Origin: Nannocystis punicea
Lineage (GTDB): Bacteria > Myxococcota_A > Polyangia > Nannocystales > Nannocystaceae
NCBI RefSeq assembly: GCF_026965555.1
Contig: NZ_CP114040.1
Location: 6,758,001 to 6,822,000, forward strand
Length of the DNA stretch: 64,000 nucleotides
Reading direction: 5' to 3'
The position numbers and the translations under genes were made by a program. Every line of letters begins with the position of its first letter. Within the stretch, counting starts at the first letter, position 1. Shown here one piece after another: positions 15,822 through 23,711 of this stretch. The notes beneath the pieces were generated by a model. The model saw only the letters and a program-made list of their open reading frames with translations, had not been told where the DNA came from and made no database searches.

Positions 15822-17060
15822 GTGAGCGGCTCGACCTCGCCCTCCTTCCCCGAGCTCTACCAGGACCACTTCGAGTACGCCTGGGCCTGCCTGCGCCGCC
15901 TCGGCGTCCCGCCGGCCGCCCAGGAGGACGCGCTGCAGGACCTCTTCCTCGTCGTCCACCGCCGCCTGCCCGAGTTCGCCGGGCGCTCCAGCCTCAAGAC
16001 CTGGATCTTCGGCGTCGCCCGCCGCGTCGCCGCCCGCCACCGCCGGACCGAGGCGCGGCGGAACCGCCGGCACGCGCGGCTCGCCGCCGTCTCTGCCGCC
16101 GAGCCCGTCGCCGCCGACGACGACGAGCTCGCGCGACGCGAGGCCAGGCGCCGGCTCGCGGAGTTCCTCGACGGCCTCGACGACGACCGGCGCGCCGTGT
16201 TCGTGCTGCATTTGTATGAAGAGATGTCGGCGCCGGAGATTGCGCAGACCCTCGGCGTGAATGTCAACACCGTGTATTCGCGGATCCGCCTGGTGCGCGA
16301 GCAGTTCGATCGCACCTTCGCCGCCGCCGCCCCGGCCGCCTCGCGCGTCGCCAGGACCCCCGAGCACCCGCCCCGCGGCGCCCAGGCGCGCGTCTGGGCC
16401 GCGCTGCTCCTCGTCCTCGGCAGCGGCACCGCGGCCGCGGCCCCGGGCGGCGCGCTCGCTTCGGCCGCCGCCGCGGTCGGGCACCAGGCCGTCGCGTGGG
16501 GCATCGGCCTCGTCGCCGCCGCCGGCCTCGTGGTCGTCGCTGCCGCGCCTGCGCCCCGCTCCGACCCGCCGCCGGTGATCGCAGCGAGCACCGAGCCCGC
16601 AGCGAGCACCGAGCCCGCAACGACCCCGGCGCCCGCAGTCACCGGCGAGGCAGTCGCGCTCGCCCCTGCGCCGCCCACAGTCCCCGTCGATCCCGCGTCG
16701 CCGCGCAAGCGCGAGCCCGCGAGCGAGCCCCCGCGCACGACCAGCGTCGATCGACTCGCCGTCGAGGCCGAGCTCATCGCCGCGGTGCGGGCCGCGATCG
16801 AGGCCGGGCGCACCGACGAGGCGCTCGCCGGCTTGCGCCGGCACCAGCGCGAATTCCCGACCGGCGTGCTTCAGCGCGAGCGGCTCGGCCTGCGGGCGAG
16901 CGCCCTGTGCCGGTCCGACCGCGCCCGCGAGGGCCGGAGCGAGGCCGAGGCCTTCCTGCGCGCGCACCCCGACAGCGCGCTCGCGGCCCGCGTGCGCCTC
17001 GACTGCGACCTCCCCGCGGAGCCGAGCCCGCGCGCGGGAGAAAATTCGTCGACCCCGTGA
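15822..17060 (+). CDS. ECF sigma factor with membrane-spanning C-terminal extension
   Basis: 412 residues, more than twice the usual ECF length. Region 2 spans about 10-75 (YQDHFEYAWACLRRLGV, LQDLFLVVHRRLPEF, SSLKTWIFGVARRVAARHRR) and region 4 about 105-165 (LDDDRRAVFVLHLYEEMSAPEIAQTLGVNVNTVYSRIRLVREQF). Two hydrophobic stretches follow (about 191-208 and 222-242), then a Pro/Ala linker and a helical domain (AVRAAIEAGRTDEALAGLRRHQREF) reminiscent of a TPR-like module. The protein may be held at the membrane and carry its own control domain. The GTG start at 15822 has AGGAG 4 nt upstream. No separate anti-sigma gene is visible. Confidence 0.92.
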   Translation: MSGSTSPSFPELYQDHFEYAWACLRRLGVPPAAQEDALQDLFLVVHRRLPEFAGRSSLKTWIFGVARRVAARHRRTEARRNRRHARLAAVSAAEPVAADDDELARREARRRLAEFLDGLDDDRRAVFVLHLYEEMSAPEIAQTLGVNVNTVYSRIRLVREQFDRTFAAAAPAASRVARTPEHPPRGAQARVWAALLLVLGSGTAAAAPGGALASAAAAVGHQAVAWGIGLVAAAGLVVVAAAPAPRSDPPPVIAASTEPAASTEPATTPAPAVTGEAVALAPAPPTVPVDPASPRKREPASEPPRTTSVDRLAVEAELIAAVRAAIEAGRTDEALAGLRRHQREFPTGVLQRERLGLRASALCRSDRAREGRSEAEAFLRAHPDSALAARVRLDCDLPAEPSPRAGENSSTP

Positions 17061-17106
17061 CGGGCGCCCGATCACCCGGGCACTCAGGGCCAGACGAGCG
17101 TCCACC

Positions 17107-17850
17107 ATGCACTTCCGACCCCTTCTCTTTCCTTGCATCCTCACCGCCGCCCTCCTCCAGGCCTGCTTCCCCGACTCGAAGAACATCGGCGAAACCGCCA
17201 CGACCGACGGCGATCCGACCCATGGCACCGAGGCGAGCACGCACTCGGCCGGCACCGACGATCCGCTCCCGAGCACCTCGGTCGGCACGGAGGGCACCAC
17301 CTCCACCACCGCCGACGTGACCGCCGCCGAGAGCGTCTCCACCACCTCCGAGCAGTCCGCCGGCGAGAGCGTCAGCACCACCTCCGAGCAGAGCACCGAG
17401 GGCACCACCTCCACCACCGCCGACGAATCCGCCAGTCACTCCACCACCTCGGAGGGGACCACCGGCCCCGACCCGCAGTTCGAGCGCTTCTTCCTGAAGC
17501 AGGTCTCGGGCCTGTGCCCGCCGGACTCGGACTGCGACGGCTTCGTCGAGCTGCTGTCGACGCGGACCTTGCGGGTCGAGAAGATGGGCGACCTCGGCAA
17601 CCCGGTGACCGAGATCCAGGTCGACGAGGACGACTACGCCGCTGCGGTGGCGGTGTTCGCCGATCCGGCGCTGGTCGAAGTGCTCGACAGCCCCGAGCCC
17701 CTGTGCGTCCCGCCGACCGACATCTTCGAGCAGATGGAGCTCGAGCTCGACGGGACCCTGCACGACGCGACCACGACGACGTGCCCCCAGCCGCCGCTGC
17801 AAGCCGCGCGCGACGCGGCCGAGGCGCTGCGCCTGAAGTACGTCCCGTGA
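17107..17850 (+). CDS. Lipoprotein with Thr/Ser-rich linker, function unknown
   Basis: 247 residues. The signal peptide ends in LLQAC. A 95-residue Thr/Ser/Glu linker with repeats (GESVSTTSEQS, EGTTSTTADE) leads to a C-terminal domain of about 125 residues (FERFFLKQVSGLCPPDSDCDGFVELLSTRTLRVEKMGD). This domain has four Cys and a pattern seen in small myxobacterial lipoproteins of unknown role. It lies 46 bp after the sigma factor on the same strand, so it may be co-transcribed or under its control. Confidence 0.85.
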   Translation: MHFRPLLFPCILTAALLQACFPDSKNIGETATTDGDPTHGTEASTHSAGTDDPLPSTSVGTEGTTSTTADVTAAESVSTTSEQSAGESVSTTSEQSTEGTTSTTADESASHSTTSEGTTGPDPQFERFFLKQVSGLCPPDSDCDGFVELLSTRTLRVEKMGDLGNPVTEIQVDEDDYAAAVAVFADPALVEVLDSPEPLCVPPTDIFEQMELELDGTLHDATTTTCPQPPLQAARDAAEALRLKYVP

Positions 17851-18499
17851 GCGCGCCGATCCGTGCGCCAGCACTCGGCTCTCGCGGCGAACGGCCGTCG
17901 CGCCCGCGACGGCCGTCCAGGCGCAGAATGGTCGCGGACCTGGGCCAGCCGGGCGCCACACTGCGCCCCGCGGCGCTTCGCAGAACGACGGGCCCCATTC
18001 CGGCTCCTCGGCGGCCTGTATCGACATTCTTCGATGGCGAGCGCGATGGTCTGATGCCGCGAGCCACGGTCATCTTCTCCGCTCCATGGGTGCGCCACCG
18101 AATGCGCCGCGCCCCTTGGCCGTGCTCCGCCTCCCTGCGCCGAGTGCAGCGGCGCCGAGATGGAGCCGACGCCCATCGCAGCGAGCTCGCCATCCCGAGC
18201 GCCAAGATCGCCCGCACACAGCCGCGCCAGCAGCACCCCGATCAAGCCCATCGCAGCGAGCTCGCCAGTCGGTCGTCATCCCGAGCGCCGAGATCGCCCG
18301 CACACAGCCGCGCCAGCAGCACCCCGATCAAGCCCATCGCAGCGAGCTCGCCAGCTCGTCGTCATCCCGAGCGCCGAGATCGCACCCACACAGCCGCGCC
18401 AGCAGCACCCCGATCAAGCCCATCGCAGCGAGCTCGCCAGTCGGTCGTCGTCCCGAGCGCCGAGATCGCCCGCACACAGCCGCGCCAGCAGCACCCCGA
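17851..18499. other. Gene-free stretch, half of it tandem repeats
   Basis: Bases 17851-18170 show no convincing gene. Bases 18171-18503 are the 86-bp tandem repeats described separately. It separates the convergent lipoprotein and AraC genes. Confidence 0.6.
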
Positions 18500-18503
18500 T
18501 CAA
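18171..18503. repeat. 86-bp tandem repeat, four copies, overlapping a gene end
   Basis: Units start at 18171 (75 bp, with an 11-bp deletion), 18246, 18332 and 18418 (86 bp each). The last unit ends across the stop codon of the AraC-type gene (18500-18502), so the repeat appears to have grown from the 3' flank of that gene. Copies differ by a few bases only, which points to recent expansion. The period is not a multiple of three and I see no coding sense. Confidence 0.9.
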
Positions 18504-19444
18504 GCCCGCCGCAGCTCTCGCACGCCGCGACCGGTGCGTCGCCGCAGCAGCGTGCGCAGGGTGGTCGCCTCGGCGTAGCCGACCTCGTCCGCGATCGCGT
18601 CGAGTGACGCGTCGGTGGTCTGCAACCGGTGCACCGCGTGGGCCACCCGCAGGTCCTGCACGAACGACAGGGGGGACTTGCCGAGCACCGCGCGCACGCG
18701 TCGCTCGAGCGTCCGCTCGGCAGCGCCGACGGCCCGGGCCGCGGCGCTCATCGTGAAGCCGGCGAGGTGGCGCCGGGCCCAGTCCTCGAAGCGAGCCACC
18801 AGCGGGTCGGCGTGGGCCAGGTGGTCGGGCATCACGTAGGGCGCCTGCGACGGACGCGCGTCGTACAGCAGGTGATTGGCCACGGTGCGCGCGAGGGCCG
18901 GGCTGCGGCGGCGGACCAGCCACAGCGCGAGGTCGAGGTGCGCCAGCGCCGAGCCGGCGGTGACGATGTTGTCGGACTCGACGACCATCTGCGCGTCGTC
19001 CAGATCGACCGCAGGGAAGCGCGCGCGGAAGAACGGCGCCAGCCACCAGGTCGTGGTCGCGCGCCGGCCCGCGAGCAGACCGGCGTCGCCGAGCACGAAC
19101 GTCGCCGTACACGCCGCAGTCACGCGCGCGCCGGCGGCCGACGCCGCCTGCAACCTCGCCGTCGCCTCGACCACGTCGCGCCGCGCCAGCGCCCGCTCGA
19201 GCGCGTCCGGCGTCTTGGCCCCGAGCGCCGGCACGATCACGACGTCGGGCCGCGGCCGCGGCCGCGCGACCACCGGCACCGCGAAGCCGAGGTGCGTCCG
19301 GACCCGCCGCCGCATCCCCACCACCGCCACGCGCGCCCGCTGCTCCGGCGCGCCGGCCAGCGCGTTGGCGGTGTCGAGGGTGTCGAGCACGAGGGCGAGC
19401 CCGGCGTCGAACACCCCGTCGAGGACCAGCACGTGGACATGCAT
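18500..19444 (-). CDS. GlxA-type AraC-family transcriptional regulator
   Basis: 314 residues. The first 190 form a DJ-1/PfpI-like domain (MHVHVLVLDGVFDAGLALVLDTL, DVVIVPALGAKTPDALERAL, VTAACTATFVLGDAGLLAGRRATTTWW) as in GlxA regulators. The C-terminal 110 residues hold two AraC helix-turn-helix units (MSAAARAVGAAERTLERRVRAVLGKSPLSFVQDLRVAHAVHRL, then LDAIADEVGYAEATTLRTLLRRRTG). Ligand unknown. It is divergent from a small monooxygenase gene 104 bp away, its likeliest target. A 7-bp dyad abuts its start codon. Confidence 0.93.
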   Translation of the reverse strand: MHVHVLVLDGVFDAGLALVLDTLDTANALAGAPEQRARVAVVGMRRRVRTHLGFAVPVVARPRPRPDVVIVPALGAKTPDALERALARRDVVEATARLQAASAAGARVTAACTATFVLGDAGLLAGRRATTTWWLAPFFRARFPAVDLDDAQMVVESDNIVTAGSALAHLDLALWLVRRRSPALARTVANHLLYDARPSQAPYVMPDHLAHADPLVARFEDWARRHLAGFTMSAAARAVGAAERTLERRVRAVLGKSPLSFVQDLRVAHAVHRLQTTDASLDAIADEVGYAEATTLRTLLRRRTGRGVRELRRA

Positions 19445-19477
19445 GGCGGAAACGATACCATCCTTGTCGGTTCCGCC
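19445..19477. promoter_or_regulatory. Dyad next to the AraC regulator start
   Basis: GGCGGAA (19445-19451) and TTCCGCC (19471-19477) flank 19 nt, directly upstream of the regulator start codon. Its position suits autoregulation; this is inference. Confidence 0.35.
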
Positions 19478-19508
19478 AATAGCGAACGCCGGCCCCGGTC
19501 GCTACGTT

Positions 19509-19530
19509 GTCACCCGTGACCTGGTGTCAC
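19509..19530. promoter_or_regulatory. GTCAC/GTGAC dyad cluster upstream of the monooxygenase gene
   Basis: GTCAC at 19509, GTGAC at 19516 and GTCAC at 19526 make two overlapping dyads with 2-nt and 5-nt spacers, 19-40 bp upstream of the start at 19549. It is a candidate operator for the divergent regulator. Confidence 0.45.
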
Positions 19531-19548
19531 GCACAAAGGAGAGCGCAC

Positions 19549-19851
19549 ATGGTGAAGGTCGGACTGTTGGCTCGTATCGTCGCGAAACCCGGCAAGGAAG
19601 AGGAGGTCGCCGCATTCCTCGCGGGCGCGCTGCCGCTCGCCGAGCGCGAGCAGGCGACCACGGTATGGTTTGCGATCCGCCTCGGCTCGCACGAATTCGG
19701 CATCTTCGACGCGTTCGCCGACGAGGCCGGCCGACGCGCGCACCTCGAGGGCGCGATCGCGGCGGCGCTGATGGCCCGCGCGCCCGAGCTGCTCGCCGAG
19801 CCGCCGCGCATCGACACGGTCGAGGTGCTCGCGGCCAAGCTGCACGGCTGA
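19549..19851 (+). CDS. Antibiotic-biosynthesis-monooxygenase-type (ABM) protein
   Basis: 100 residues from the ATG at 19549, which has AAAGGAG 7-8 nt upstream. MVKVGLLARIVAKPGKEEEVAAFLAGALPLAEREQATTVWFAIRLGSHEFGIFDAF is the ferredoxin-like ABM fold of small cofactor-free quinol monooxygenases such as YgiN. ABM proteins act as dimers on quinols or reactive electrophiles. It is divergent from a GlxA-type regulator, a common pairing for inducible detoxification genes. Confidence 0.85.
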   Translation: MVKVGLLARIVAKPGKEEEVAAFLAGALPLAEREQATTVWFAIRLGSHEFGIFDAFADEAGRRAHLEGAIAAALMARAPELLAEPPRIDTVEVLAAKLHG

Positions 19852-19993
19852 ACGACCGCAGTGAGGCGGCGGCAGCGTCGGTGTGGCGACTCCGGCGCGT
19901 GCGAGGCGAGTCGTCACATACGCGGCCTCGCGGCGCCAGCAATCGCAACACCGAGGGCGCCGGCCGTCGGTGCCGCGACTCCGGCGAGACGAC

Positions 19994-20584
19994 TCATCCC
20001 AATCCGCGGCCGCGCGGCAGCTCGCGCAGGACCGAGAGAGTCAGCCGACAATACAGCGACTCGAGCTCGTCGGAGCCGAGTCGTCGCCGCGCCGTCGGCT
20101 CCGACAGCAACAGCTCCACGAGCGCGCCGGCGAGGTATCGCGTGGTCACCTCGCGCAGCGGCCCGGCCGGCGCGAGCGGGGCGACCTCGTCGTCGAGCAG
20201 CTCGCACACCACGCGGGTCAGCCGCTCGCGGATGATCTGTCCCCCGCGCCCGCTGGTCAACGCGCGCAAGCGGCGGCGAGTCGCCGCCCAGAAACCCTCG
20301 CGGACGTGCTCGATCAGCGGCCGCACGAACCCGAGCCGACGCGGCGCAGCCGCCCGCGCCGCGGCCCGGAGCTCGCCCTGCAGCTCGTCGAAGCCGCTGA
20401 GCAGCAGCTCCTCCTTGTCCGCGAAGTGCGTGTAGAAGGTCGAGCGCCCGACCTTCGCCCGCTCGCAGATGTCGCTCACCCGCAGCGCCTCCCACCCCCG
20501 CTCGCTCATCAGCGCGAGCAACGAGGCGCGCAGGGCCAGGCGGGTCCGCTTCGTCCGCGCGTCGGTCGAGCCGGCCCGCGTCAC
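19994..20584 (-). CDS. TetR-family transcriptional regulator
   Basis: 196 residues from a GTG at 20584, preferred because GGGAGG lies 8-9 nt upstream; an ATG at 20656 would add 24 unstructured residues. The DNA-binding domain is KRTRLALRASLLALMSERGWEALRVSDICERAKVGRSTFYTHFADKEELLLSGFD, with the usual helix-turn-helix. The ligand domain is generic. It is divergent from a small membrane protein gene, and a 26-bp dyad lies between them, so that gene is the likely target. Confidence 0.92.
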   Translation of the reverse strand: MTRAGSTDARTKRTRLALRASLLALMSERGWEALRVSDICERAKVGRSTFYTHFADKEELLLSGFDELQGELRAAARAAAPRRLGFVRPLIEHVREGFWAATRRRLRALTSGRGGQIIRERLTRVVCELLDDEVAPLAPAGPLREVTTRYLAGALVELLLSEPTARRRLGSDELESLYCRLTLSVLRELPRGRGLG

Positions 20585-20604
20585 CTGCCCGCCCTCCCGG
20601 CCTG

Positions 20605-20630
20605 CTGGACAGTCGCCCCGCGGTGTCCAG
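20605..20630. promoter_or_regulatory. Candidate TetR operator
   Basis: Arms CTGGACA (20605-20611) and TGTCCAG (20624-20630) flank 12 nt in the 101-bp gap between divergent starts at 20584 and 20686. Placement and size suit a TetR dimer site. Confidence 0.5.
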
Positions 20631-20685
20631 GAACCGCGGCCCCGCGCCATGGCCAATCACCGCAGCGGATGCCCACAATGAGGCC

Positions 20686-21204
20686 ATGTCGATGCGTCAC
20701 TCGCCGTCTCCCGCGAGCGAGGCCGGGGCCCGCCTCGCCCGCCCGGCCTACGCGGTCCTCGTGCTCACCAGCGTCCATCACGTGTACGGCGCCCTTCTCT
20801 ATCAGACCCCGTGGCGGTACCACGCGGTGCTCGTCAGCCTGATCGCGGCCGCGCTGATGGCCGCCGGCCTGGCGCTCGCGCGCGCCCGACCAGGGGGAGC
20901 GATGGGCCGGCTCGGCTGGTGGCTGTTCGTCGTCACGACCGTGGCGATCCCGCTGGTCATGATCGGCGCGTTCGAGGGGGTTTACAACCACGTGTTCAAG
21001 AACCTGGCCTACTTCGGCGGGGCCTCCCCGGGGACGCTGGCGCGGCTGTTCCCGCCGCCGACCTACGAGCTCCCCGACGATCTGGTGTTCGAGCTGACGG
21101 GGATCCTTCAGGTCGCACCGGCGGCGCTGGTGACGTGGCGCCTGGTCGAAGTGCTGCGCGCGCCGCGAGCCGCGAGGTCCCCGGTCGTCGCCGTCGGGAC
21201 ATGA
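20686..21204 (+). CDS. Small multi-pass membrane protein
   Basis: 172 residues from the ATG at 20686. It has four hydrophobic segments: PAYAVLVLTSVHHVYGALLY, AVLVSLIAAALMAAGLALA, GWWLFVVTTVAIPLVMIGAFEGVYNHVFK and LVFELTGILQVAPAALVTWRLVEVL. The pattern HHVYGALLYxTPWR is conserved-looking, but I cannot name the family. It is divergent from the TetR gene and probably repressed by it. Confidence 0.75.
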   Translation: MSMRHSPSPASEAGARLARPAYAVLVLTSVHHVYGALLYQTPWRYHAVLVSLIAAALMAAGLALARARPGGAMGRLGWWLFVVTTVAIPLVMIGAFEGVYNHVFKNLAYFGGASPGTLARLFPPPTYELPDDLVFELTGILQVAPAALVTWRLVEVLRAPRAARSPVVAVGT

Positions 21205-21274
21205 GACCGCGAGGTGCTCGCCCCGCGACATCCTCGTCCTCACCGACGTCGCAGCCGCGCGACCTCGACGTCCT

Positions 21275-21292
21275 CCTGTCCCATGAGACAGG
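21275..21292. repeat. CCTG-N10-CAGG palindrome
   Basis: CCTG-TCCCATGAGA-CAGG between convergent genes (stops at 21204 and 21320). A partial copy of the same sequence (CCATGAGACAGGTCTG) recurs at 36537-36552. Confidence 0.65.
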
Positions 21293-21319
21293 TCTGCCGC
21301 GCGTGAGGCAGGCGCGTGC

Positions 21320-21739
21320 CTACTTGCCCGCCTGTCCGCGAGGCCGTGTCGATTGGGGCCGCGAGCAGATGTCGTCTCGCCCCGGCCTCCCGTCCGGCCC
21401 GAGCGAGCACGCCAGGGCCCAATCGTCGGTGCACTCGAGGATGTATTCCCGGCCCCAGGGATCGACCGCCCAGCGCCGCGCCAACCCGACCGCGAGCAGT
21501 TGCAGGCCGCCGTTGGGGCAGCGGCCCTGCGTCGCGCGATACTCCGCGGCGAGGTGCGCGATCTCGAAGACGTGGGCCTCCGCGCGCATGGGATGATGCG
21601 AATCTTCCTCACAATACGTGGTCATGCTCAGCCAGCCGACCAACATCGCGGCCAGGCATCCGCGCAGCCCCCATCGCTTCGAGCGGCGTCGCATCGCGCG
21701 GTCGAGGGCGTCAAATTGGTGCGAATCCGAGGAGCTCAT
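21320..21739 (-). CDS. GspG-like pseudopilin-type protein
   Basis: 139 residues from the ATG at 21739. A basic N-terminus (RAMRRRSKRWG) precedes one hydrophobic segment (LRGCLAAMLVGWLSMTTYC). The C-terminal part, ATQGRCPNGGLQLLAVGL...VDPWGREYILEC...SLGPDGRPGRDDI, matches the ending of type II secretion major pseudopilins (DPWG...SxGPDG..DDI). A classic G-F/M-xxxE prepilin cleavage site is not evident, so it may be a stand-alone GspG-fold protein. No other type II secretion genes lie nearby. Confidence 0.7.
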   Translation of the reverse strand: MSSSDSHQFDALDRAMRRRSKRWGLRGCLAAMLVGWLSMTTYCEEDSHHPMRAEAHVFEIAHLAAEYRATQGRCPNGGLQLLAVGLARRWAVDPWGREYILECTDDWALACSLGPDGRPGRDDICSRPQSTRPRGQAGK

Positions 21740-22020
21740 CGCCGGAACGCCAAGCACGCCGCGTGCCACGCGACATCCCACAAGAATCACCCGCCTCGCC
21801 CGCGCCCCCTGTCCCCCGCGCGCCAAACGGAGCTCAGCCCGCCGCCAGGCGTGACACTCTGGCACGGGCCAGGCGCCGTCACGAGCGGCCAGGAGGCAAA
21901 GCGCCGGCGACGGCCGCGAAGCCGACGTTCGCGCACCGACGAGCAGCCGCGCCCTCGCCCCCGGATCCCCTGGCCCGCCAGGCGACCCGCCGCCCCCGAA
22001 CGGCTCCTCGTGAATGCCAG

Positions 22021-22052
22021 CATGACCTGTCAAACATGTCCAATCGGACACG
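22021..22052. repeat. CATG array, three anchors at 14-bp period
   Basis: CATG at 22021 and 22035 and CACG at 22049, with spacers ACCTGTCAAA and TCCAATCGGA. The second unit is a clean TGTCC-N4-GGACA hairpin. Confidence 0.75.
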
Positions 22053-22094
22053 AACGCTCTCACTCCGTCAGCAATGAAGTCACGGCCGAACGAA

Positions 22095-22112
22095 CATGTC
22101 CTTTCGGACAAA
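22095..22112. repeat. CATG-N10 single palindrome
   Basis: CATG-TCCTTTCGGA-CAAA. The core TGTCC-TTTC-GGACA is a perfect 5-bp hairpin. Confidence 0.65.
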
Positions 22113-22204
22113 GTTATTTCATGGCCAGCAACGCAAGCGTCCCCCTCTCGGGACACGCCAGTCCGATCGCCGTCGCAGGCAGGCGACCCCGCCTCTTGGA
22201 TCGA

Positions 22205-23068
22205 TCACAGCTCCTTCGGCAGGTCCGGCCGCGCGCCCCACTCGTTCCAGGACCCGTCGTACACGCGGACGTCGGAGTGGCCCAGCGTCCGCAGCACCAG
22301 CCAGATCACGCTCGCGCGCATCCCGGAGGCGCAGTACACCGCGACAGTCGGGGTCGACAGCGCCCGGGCGTACAGCTCGCGCAGCTTCTCCTCCGGCAAC
22401 AGCCGGCCGTCGCTCGCGCGCGCGTCTTGCCACGGCACGTGCTGCGCCCCCGGGATCCGGCCGGCCGCCCACTCCTCGTCGCCGCGGACGTCGAGGAGCA
22501 GCACCGCCGGATCGGCCAAATGCGCCTGTACCCACGCGGCGTCGACGCGCAGCTCCGGCACCTCCGCGCCCAGCGGCGCCTCTCCGCCGACCGGCACGCC
22601 CGGCTCCACGCTCTGCGGCCCGCCCGCGGCCACCCACGCCGCCCAGCCGCCGTCGAGCAGGCGCAGCTTTTCCGGCGCATGGCCGAACGACTGCAACGTC
22701 CACAACAACCGCGCCGCCGGCGGACCCGCCTCGGCGTCGATGGCGAGGATTGCGTCGCCGACGTCGATCCCGGCCGCCGCGAGCGCAGCCGCGAGTCGCG
22801 GACGCGGCGCGAGCTGCCCCGGCACGCCCTCGACCTCGGCGCGCAGCGCCCCGATGTCGAGGTTCACGGCCCCGGGCGCGTGGCCCGTGCGATACTCCGC
22901 CGGCGGCCGGAGATCGACCAGCACGTGCGTCGCGTCGGCGACCATGCCCCGGGCCTCGTCCACCTGCGCGAAGGTATCGGGCCCCGCCTCGACCCGCTCG
23001 GCCGCGCCCGATTGCGCGCCGACGCAGCTCACGAGCGGGACGACGAGGACGAGCGTGAAGGGCCGCAT
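22205..23068 (-). CDS. Two-domain rhodanese (thiosulfate/3-mercaptopyruvate sulfurtransferase), lipoprotein
   Basis: 287 residues with a signal peptide ending VPLVSC, so probably a periplasm-facing lipoprotein. The first rhodanese domain (HVLVDLRPPAEYRTGHAPGAVNLDI) lacks the catalytic Cys, as usual for tandem rhodaneses. The second (AVLLLDVRGDEEWAAGRIPGAQHVPW) has the active loop VAVYCASGMRAS with the persulfide-carrying Cys, and ends VRVYDGSWNEWGA. It transfers sulfane sulfur to a thiophilic acceptor; the donor is uncertain. A separate sulfur gene cluster is at 41.5-43.3 kb. Confidence 0.93.
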   Translation of the reverse strand: MRPFTLVLVVPLVSCVGAQSGAAERVEAGPDTFAQVDEARGMVADATHVLVDLRPPAEYRTGHAPGAVNLDIGALRAEVEGVPGQLAPRPRLAAALAAAGIDVGDAILAIDAEAGPPAARLLWTLQSFGHAPEKLRLLDGGWAAWVAAGGPQSVEPGVPVGGEAPLGAEVPELRVDAAWVQAHLADPAVLLLDVRGDEEWAAGRIPGAQHVPWQDARASDGRLLPEEKLRELYARALSTPTVAVYCASGMRASVIWLVLRTLGHSDVRVYDGSWNEWGARPDLPKEL

Positions 23069-23711
23069 ACGCTCAGTCTGCCACCTTTGCCCCGGCCTGT
23101 CCGCGCCCGTCGCCCCGCCTCTGCCTCACGCTCGAGCCCGCCGACCAGGCCGCTGACGGCGCAACCCTCGCAGCCGCGCGCCGGACCACGAGAACATGTC
23201 CCGAAGACCATGCTCTAAAAACCATACGCCCGGCCACCGACTCGTGGAGCGAGCCCAGCGCGCAGGCTCGCTACAGGTAAACTCCGCGGCCGCGGGATCT
23301 TTCTTGCGGAACTTCTCCTCCGCGTAATCCGCACCGAGGGGGACCCTGATCCTCGTGCGAAGCGGCAGGCCGGCGTTGCGCGGTCACGTCAATCCGCGGA
23401 CGGAAGGCGGCCGGATCTCGCGGCGCCACTGCGATGTCGCACGGGAGCGCGAACGGACCTCGTCGACGGTGAGCGCGTCGATGGTCCGGTGATTCAGCCC
23501 GGTCGCAGTACGGTGATTTTCGTTCGTCGACCGCGACCGCGGAAGGATTCGCCGGACCTGGCTCATGAGCCATCTGGAAGGCCGCCGCGGAGTCCGGCCG
23601 CCGCGGCTCCCCGCTGGTGCACATGGGTTCGCGCCGCGCCGACCTCGGGCGCTCGGCCGGCACGACGCGCGCCACCGCAGACGCTCGCGCCGGCGGCGAC
23701 CCCGGCGCCGC
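23069..23711. other. Gene-free stretch
   Basis: No convincing gene. One CATG-N10-CATG element sits at 23194-23211. The part around 23280-23570 is visibly less GC-rich in places and could be decayed coding DNA, but I could not recognise any protein in it. Confidence 0.5.
23194..23211. repeat. CATG-N10-CATG element
   Basis: CATG-TCCCGAAGAC-CATG, upstream of the rhodanese gene. Confidence 0.65.

Larger units (their letters stand above)
21740..22204. other. Gene-free stretch with two CATG elements
   Basis: No convincing gene. It carries CATG elements at 22021-22052 and 22095-22112 and separates the pseudopilin-like start from the rhodanese stop. Confidence 0.55.

Noticed and set aside
23271..23675. 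Minus-strand frame in the gap upstream of the PAS-STAS stop
   Set aside because: No domain, no ribosome-binding site and a composition like non-coding DNA. A decayed gene is possible but unsupported.
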